Source of the DNA: Cellvibrionales bacterium UBA3090
Lineage (GTDB): Bacteria > Pseudomonadota > Gammaproteobacteria > Pseudomonadales > Porticoccaceae
Assembly: GCA_002367235.1 (NCBI GenBank)
Contig: DFBC01000078.1
Span: 1-9,723 of the forward strand
Reading direction: 5' to 3'
DNA: 9,723 nucleotides
Below are positions 6,467-9,723 of the stretch, one piece after another. Each line of letters starts with the position of its first letter. Positions within the stretch are counted from its first letter, which is position 1. The notes under the pieces were generated by a model that worked only from the letters and a program-made list of their open reading frames with translations, was not told the origin of the DNA and searched no databases. The translations under genes and the position numbers were made by a program.

Positions 6467-6480
6467 GCAAATTTTGTGCC
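6467..6480 (-). promoter_or_regulatory. Candidate sigma-54 -24/-12 motif upstream of rpoN
   Basis: The minus strand reads GGCACAAAATTTGC, beginning 10 bases after the lptB stop codon. The consensus TGGCACG-N4-TTGC requires GG and GC separated by exactly ten bases. Here GG is at 6480-6479 and GC at 6468-6467, with ten bases between. CAC after GG and TT before GC also match. Deviations are C instead of T before GG and A instead of G after CAC. The motif lies about 75-90 bases upstream of the rpoN ATG and directly next to the -35 of the sigma-70 candidate. Confidence 0.45.
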
Positions 6481-6490
6481 GTGTTGAAAT

Positions 6491-7216
6491 TTACAGGGTA
6501 AAATCTTCGCCCAAGTAGATGTCGCGAACCTGTTGATTGGCGATGATCTCGTTGGCCTGCCCCTCTGCAATAACTTTTCCCTCGCCAACGATGTAGGCAT
6601 GTTCGCAGATGTCCAATGTTTCCCGAACATTGTGGTCGGTGATGAGAACGCCGATACCTTTGTCGCGAAGATGGCGAATGATTTGCTTGATGTCGTTGAC
6701 TGAAATTGGGTCAACTCCGGCAAAAGGTTCGTCGAGTAGAATAAATGCAGGTTCCATTGCCAGTGCGCGGGCAATCTCTACTCGGCGTCGCTCTCCGCCT
6801 GATAAGCTCATGCCAAAGGCGTCCCGAATCTGTGTGATATGGAATTCCTGAAGCAGTAGCTCCAGTTTTTCTTTGCGTTGATTTGGGGTGAGATCTTTGC
6901 GGGTTTCCAAGATGGCCATAATGTTATTTTGTACGGTCATTTTGCGGAATACGGATGCCTCTTGAGGGAGGTACCCTATACCTTTGCGAGCGCGGCCGTG
7001 CATGGGTAGGTGGGTAATGTCTTCATCATTAATATGGACTGATCCGCCATCCTGGGATACCAGTCCGACAATCATATAAAAGCAGGTGGTTTTGCCAGCA
7101 CCATTCGGGCCGAGCAGGCCGACAATGGCCCCGCTCTCAACGGTTAGGGATACATCGCGGATAACCGGCCTTTTTTTATAGCTTTTTACTAGGTGTGAGG
7201 TCTTTAGTACGGCCAT
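6491..7216 (-). CDS. lptB: LPS export ABC transporter ATP-binding protein LptB
   Basis: This gene encodes the cytoplasmic ATPase of the LptB2FGC complex, which extracts LPS from the inner membrane and drives it along the Lpt bridge. The protein has 241 residues. Walker A GPNGAGKTT is at 36-44 and the Q-loop glutamine at about 85 in YLPQEASVFRKMT, a stretch typical of LptB. The ABC signature LSGGE is at 138-142, Walker B ILLDEP at 159-164 with catalytic Glu163, and the switch histidine is His195 in ITDHN. All catalytic motifs are intact. The ATG overlaps the lptA stop by one base (TAATG), a classic translational-coupling junction that would keep LptA and LptB in proportion. LptF and LptG, the membrane partners, are not in the window; they are usually encoded elsewhere in Gammaproteobacteria. 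Confidence 0.98.
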   Translation of the reverse strand: MAVLKTSHLVKSYKKRPVIRDVSLTVESGAIVGLLGPNGAGKTTCFYMIVGLVSQDGGSVHINDEDITHLPMHGRARKGIGYLPQEASVFRKMTVQNNIMAILETRKDLTPNQRKEKLELLLQEFHITQIRDAFGMSLSGGERRRVEIARALAMEPAFILLDEPFAGVDPISVNDIKQIIRHLRDKGIGVLITDHNVRETLDICEHAYIVGEGKVIAEGQANEIIANQQVRDIYLGEDFTL

Positions 7217-7743
7217 TAATTGTCATCCTTCTGTGTGCTCGAGCTGTCATCCCTTTGTTTGCTGGGTGGGATGACCATCTGTATCCGCTCTCTTTTGTTG
7301 CTTCCCGCTGTGGCCTTTACTACTTCAGCTTTTAGGTCGTAATTAATTTTGTCGCCAGTGATCGTCGTGCCATTTTGTTCTAGGCTGGCATTTTTTAACA
7401 GAGCTATTTTGTCGCTGGCGAGATAATATTCGATCGTATTGCCGCTGGCAAAAACCATTCCGTTTTCAAGGTTTGGCCGCTGTTGGTAATGGGCTGGTTT
7501 GCCTACGCAGACAATTTTGTCGACTTTGTCTGAGTTGCTGAAAACAGTTACTTTGTCGGCGTTAATTTTGATCGTGCCTTGTTTGATGACAACAGACCCT
7601 TCGTAGATCGTGGTTCCTTTTTTGTCATCTTGTATGGCTCGGTCTGACTCAATTTTAATGGGTTGTTGGCGGTCGCTTGGGAGTGCCGAGCTCAGCGAGC
7701 ACCATCCGAGGCAAATTAATAGCAATGTTGCTTTATAGTGCAC
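7216..7743 (-). CDS. lptA: Periplasmic LPS transport protein LptA
   Basis: This gene encodes the periplasmic bridge protein that shields lipid A between LptC at the inner membrane and LptD at the outer membrane. The protein has 175 residues. A signal peptide is visible: basic MHYK, a hydrophobic core to about residue 17, and a likely cleavage after SSA at residue 20. The mature part is the OstA/LptA beta-jellyroll: IKIESDRAIQDDKKGTTIYEGSV at about 29-51, INADKVTVF at 60-68 and ITGDKINYDLKAEVVKA at about 128-144. A polar, disordered tail ends the protein. The start is GTG at 7743. It overlaps the end of lptC by 11 bases and is supported by AAAGGGGG six bases upstream. No in-frame ATG gives a better signal peptide. 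lptB follows with a TAATG overlap. A sigma-E-like motif lies inside lptC about 140-166 bases upstream. Confidence 0.95.
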   Translation of the reverse strand: MHYKATLLLICLGWCSLSSALPSDRQQPIKIESDRAIQDDKKGTTIYEGSVVIKQGTIKINADKVTVFSNSDKVDKIVCVGKPAHYQQRPNLENGMVFASGNTIEYYLASDKIALLKNASLEQNGTTITGDKINYDLKAEVVKATAGSNKRERIQMVIPPSKQRDDSSSTQKDDN

Positions 7744-8302
7744 GATGCACCCCCTTTACTTTGGAGAGCAGTTTGAATTGCTCGTTTTTCAAATCTGCTT
7801 GCATCCCGACCCCAGTGGTTTTTCCTCGGGGGGTGGTGATGGTCACCAGGCTCTCTGTTTCTGCAGTATGTTTGTCAGGAAATACGACGAGTCTATCTGT
7901 GCGAAGTTCATTTTTATTTTTGTTGCCGATGTTTTGCCAGGCATAAACATTGCCCTTAAAGACCGCTTTTTTTCCACCCTTGAGAATAGTTCCTTTGTCA
8001 GCCTTCATATGCCAAGGCTGAGGCGTTGTATTTAGGTTAAATGTAATTAGGTTGGGGCGGTCGAGTTCTAGGCGGTTTCCTCGTCTGAAATGACGAGCCT
8101 CGCTAGCTTCTAGGCTGTGGATTTTGGCGCCGGTTTTCCCGTAGTCCTGTTTTTTAATATCGAGCATGTAGCTGTCTGCTTTGGGTAATTCTTCCTTGGT
8201 GCTAACGGGTTTTTCCAGGAAAACTTCGGGTGGTGATAGCCAGAACAACAGGAAGATTCCCGTGGAGATCAGTAGCATAATTGTTAGTAGCATGTTGCGC
8301 AT
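7733..8302 (-). CDS. lptC: LPS export system protein LptC
   Basis: This gene encodes the inner-membrane-anchored bitopic subunit that receives LPS from LptB2FG and passes it to LptA. The protein has 189 residues, close to the E. coli length of 191. A single N-terminal transmembrane helix spans about 4-23 (MLLTIMLLISTGIFLLFWL), and the periplasmic beta-jellyroll follows. Recognisable segments are SYMLDIKKQDYGKTGAKIHSL at about 44-64, RPNLITFN at about 82-89, WHMKADKGTI at 97-106 and FKGNVYAW at 115-122. C-terminal repeats resemble LptA (LVVFPDKHTAETESLVTITTPRGKTTGVGM). The ATG follows the kdsC stop by three bases (TAAACCATG) without a strong Shine-Dalgarno sequence, suggesting coupling. A second in-frame ATG three codons on is an alternative start. 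The gene's end overlaps lptA by 11 bases. Sequence conservation is low in this family, so the call rests on architecture and gene order together. Confidence 0.95.
   Translation of the reverse strand: MRNMLLTIMLLISTGIFLLFWLSPPEVFLEKPVSTKEELPKADSYMLDIKKQDYGKTGAKIHSLEASEARHFRRGNRLELDRPNLITFNLNTTPQPWHMKADKGTILKGGKKAVFKGNVYAWQNIGNKNKNELRTDRLVVFPDKHTAETESLVTITTPRGKTTGVGMQADLKNEQFKLLSKVKGVHRAL
7750..7757 (-). promoter_or_regulatory. Ribosome binding site deciding the GTG start of lptA
   Basis: AAAGGGGG on the minus strand lies six bases before GTG at 7743, within the last codons of lptC. It supports the GTG start and the 11-base overlap with lptC. No ATG in the lptA frame lies near it. Confidence 0.6.
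7883..7909 (-). promoter_or_regulatory. Candidate sigma-E-like promoter inside lptC, ahead of lptA
   Basis: On the minus strand GAACTT (7909 to 7904) is followed by 16 bases and TCGTA (7887 to 7883). Sigma-E promoters have a GGAACTT-type -35 and a TCNNA-type -10 at about this spacing. The first G of GGAACTT is T here. The start would lie roughly 130 bases upstream of lptA. E. coli has a sigma-E-responsive lptA promoter in the same position, inside lptC. A chance match in 10 kb is possible. Confidence 0.35.
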
Positions 8303-8305
8303 GGT

Positions 8306-8839
8306 TTACAGGTAGTCCGCCAAGGTGGATTCCATTTTATTCTGGGCTGTTAATATCAGCTCCACCAATTCACGCACGGCGCCATGTCCGCCACTTGCTG
8401 AGGTTTGCCATAGCGCGTGATCGGCAACAAATGGGCTGGCATTGGCTACTGCTACGCCGAGACCTACGCGGCGAATAACGGCTAGATCGGGAAGGTCGTC
8501 TCCTAGAAAGGAGATTTCGTTCATTTGGTAATCGTGAGTCTCTAAAATTTCCTGAAGTGCTGTTAATTTGTCTTCTCTGCCTTGAACTACCAGGTCAATG
8601 CCTAGTTCAGTGGCTCGCCGAGCTAAGAGCGCGGATGAGCGGCCTGTAATGATCCCGACTTTAACGTCATTGCGTTGCAGTAATTTTATTCCTAGTCCGT
8701 CTTGAATGTTGAAGGCTTTGAGCTCCTCTCCATTGTTACCGTAGTAGAGGCGTCCATCCGTAAGAACGCCGTCTACATCAAGAAGTAGGAGGCGAATGCC
8801 TTTGGCGCGGCTTATCAGTTTTTGATTTTCAATGACCAT
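8306..8839 (-). CDS. kdsC: 3-deoxy-D-manno-octulosonate-8-phosphate phosphatase KdsC
   Basis: This gene encodes the HAD-superfamily phosphatase that removes phosphate from Kdo-8-phosphate, the third step of Kdo synthesis for the LPS inner core. The protein is a cytoplasmic, capless C0-type HAD of 177 residues, expected to be a tetramer. Motif I LLLLDVDGVLTDG places the nucleophile at Asp21 and the general acid/base at Asp23. Motif II is Thr65 in IITGRSS, motif III is Lys91 in GREDKLTAL, and motif IV is GDDLPD at 113-118. All catalytic positions are present. The loop RLYYGNNGEELKAFNIQDGLGI at about 30-51 is typical of KdsC. The ATG lies two bases after the kdsD stop (TAACCATG), and lptC starts three bases after this gene's stop. 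This places Kdo synthesis and LPS export in one transcription unit. Confidence 0.97.
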   Translation of the reverse strand: MVIENQKLISRAKGIRLLLLDVDGVLTDGRLYYGNNGEELKAFNIQDGLGIKLLQRNDVKVGIITGRSSALLARRATELGIDLVVQGREDKLTALQEILETHDYQMNEISFLGDDLPDLAVIRRVGLGVAVANASPFVADHALWQTSASGGHGAVRELVELILTAQNKMESTLADYL

Positions 8840-8841
8840 GG

Positions 8842-9723
8842 TTATACAACTCCTGAGCGTAATATGTCATGCATGTGCAAAACGCCTATGGGGTGGTGGT
8901 CTGAGTCCTCTACAACCAACGCAGAAATTTTGTGATCTTCAATAATTTTTAGCGCTTCTGCCGCTAGCAGGTCTCTATGTACTGCCATGCAGCCCGATTT
9001 GATAAGCTCGCCCATGGGCGTGGTGTTGATGTCGATGTTGTTATCCACTGCTCGGCGTAGATCGCCATCGGTAAAGACCCCTTGAAGCTCTCCTGCATCG
9101 TTGACAACCGTGGTCATACCAAAACCTTTGCTAGTCATCTCAAGTAGGGCGCTCCTGAGGGGGGCTGTTGTATTTACCTGAGGGAGTTCATTGCCGCTAT
9201 GCATGATGTCTTCTACTTTGAGTAGAAGTTTTCGGCCCAAGGCTCCTCCTGGGTGAGAGAAGGCAAAGTCTTCAGCGGTAAATCCCCTTGCTTCTAGTAG
9301 GGCGATGGCTAGAGCATCTCCCATCACAAGTGTTGCTGTAGTGCTCGTCGTGGGCGCCAGCCCTAGCGGGCAGGCTTCGCCGGTGACCTGTACATCTAGG
9401 TGTGACTCCGATGCCTGTGCCAGTGTCGATTCTGGATTGCCGGTCATGCTGATCAGGGGAATCCCCATGCGCTTGATCAGTGGCAGTAGCGTGATAACCT
9501 CGGCAGTTGTTCCGGAGTTGGATAGGGCCAAAACGATATCGGTATCGGTAATCATGCCGATGTCGCCGTGACTGGCTTCTCCTGGGTGCACAAAAAAAGA
9601 GGGTGTTCCTGTGCTGGCCAGCGTGGCTGCAATCTTGCGGCCGATGTGGCCTGATTTTCCCATGCCGGTGACCACTACGCGCCCGGTGCAGCGAAGTATC
9701 AATTCACAGGCTCGAACAAAGTC
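8842..9723 (-). CDS. kdsD: Arabinose-5-phosphate isomerase KdsD, 5' end cut by window edge
   Basis: This gene encodes the isomerase that converts ribulose-5-phosphate to arabinose-5-phosphate, the first committed step to Kdo. It has 293 visible residues, beginning DFVRACELIL. The frame is open to the window edge. Aligned by eye with E. coli KdsD (328 residues, from memory), about 36 N-terminal residues lie outside; the TTG at 9702 is internal. The SIS domain carries GMGKSGHIGRK, HPGEASHGD, SNSGTTAEV, GEACPLGLAPT and SHPGGALG. In fragment numbering, Lys23, Glu75, Glu116 and His157 match E. coli Lys59, Glu111, Glu152 and His193, the residues implicated in catalysis. A CBS pair fills the C-terminal part from about 175 to the end, including VFTDGDLRRA and the terminal GVLHMHDILRSGVV. 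kdsC begins two bases after the stop. The kdsC-lptC context argues for KdsD rather than a capsule (KpsF) or GutQ paralogue. Confidence 0.96.
   Translation of the reverse strand, partial: DFVRACELILRCTGRVVVTGMGKSGHIGRKIAATLASTGTPSFFVHPGEASHGDIGMITDTDIVLALSNSGTTAEVITLLPLIKRMGIPLISMTGNPESTLAQASESHLDVQVTGEACPLGLAPTTSTTATLVMGDALAIALLEARGFTAEDFAFSHPGGALGRKLLLKVEDIMHSGNELPQVNTTAPLRSALLEMTSKGFGMTTVVNDAGELQGVFTDGDLRRAVDNNIDINTTPMGELIKSGCMAVHRDLLAAEALKIIEDHKISALVVEDSDHHPIGVLHMHDILRSGVV

Noticed and set aside
1..9723. Mobile elements, CRISPR arrays, tRNA or rRNA genes, novel defence-like system
   Set aside because: No transposase or integrase motifs, direct repeat arrays, cloverleaf-like sequence or unexplained long gaps were seen. 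Every gap is under 130 bases and all genes belong to known housekeeping families.

Overview
The window is a conserved housekeeping block from a gammaproteobacterium. Eleven complete or partial genes on the minus strand run in the order kdsD, kdsC, lptC, lptA, lptB, rpoN, hpf, ptsN, rapZ, npr, the same order as the E. coli yrb-rpoN region. They are followed on the same strand by mgtE and darP. A proline iminopeptidase gene (pip) lies tail to tail with darP on the plus strand. The E. coli-like gene order, a pseudomonad-type NPr active site (HARAA rather than HARPA), moderate GC content and an mgtE-darP pair after npr suggest a free-living, possibly marine, gammaproteobacterium. I cannot name a genus with confidence.

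Layout by region. Positions 1-936 (+) hold pip, cut at its 5' end by the window edge. Positions 955-2847 (-) hold darP and mgtE, three bases apart. Positions 2848-2974 are a 127-base leader with a perfect TATAAT but no good -35. Positions 2975-4914 (-) hold npr, rapZ, ptsN and hpf: two components of the nitrogen phosphotransferase system, the RapZ nucleotide-binding protein and the short ribosome hibernation factor. Positions 4938-6392 (-) hold rpoN (sigma-54). Positions 6393-6490 are a 98-base gap with an overlapping sigma-70-like and sigma-54-like promoter pair. Positions 6491-9723 (-) hold lptB, lptA, lptC, kdsC and kdsD, the last cut at its 5' end by the window edge.

How the genes work together. 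KdsD and KdsC make 3-deoxy-D-manno-octulosonate (Kdo) for LPS. LptC, LptA and LptB are part of the machine that moves finished LPS from the inner to the outer membrane. RpoN, EIIA-Ntr, NPr, RapZ and HPF link nitrogen and carbon status to transcription, envelope precursor supply and ribosome hibernation. MgtE imports magnesium, and DarP helps assemble the 50S ribosomal subunit. Gene junctions are very tight: most are 2-6 base gaps or short overlaps, which implies extensive co-transcription and translational coupling.

I found no mobile element, CRISPR array, RNA gene or new defence-like system. The observations most worth checking are regulatory. They are a canonically spaced -24/-12 sigma-54 motif just upstream of rpoN itself, a hairpin joining the end of rapZ to the npr ribosome binding site, and a sigma-E-like promoter inside lptC in front of lptA. 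The RapZ also appears to lack the basic C-terminal tail of the E. coli protein.
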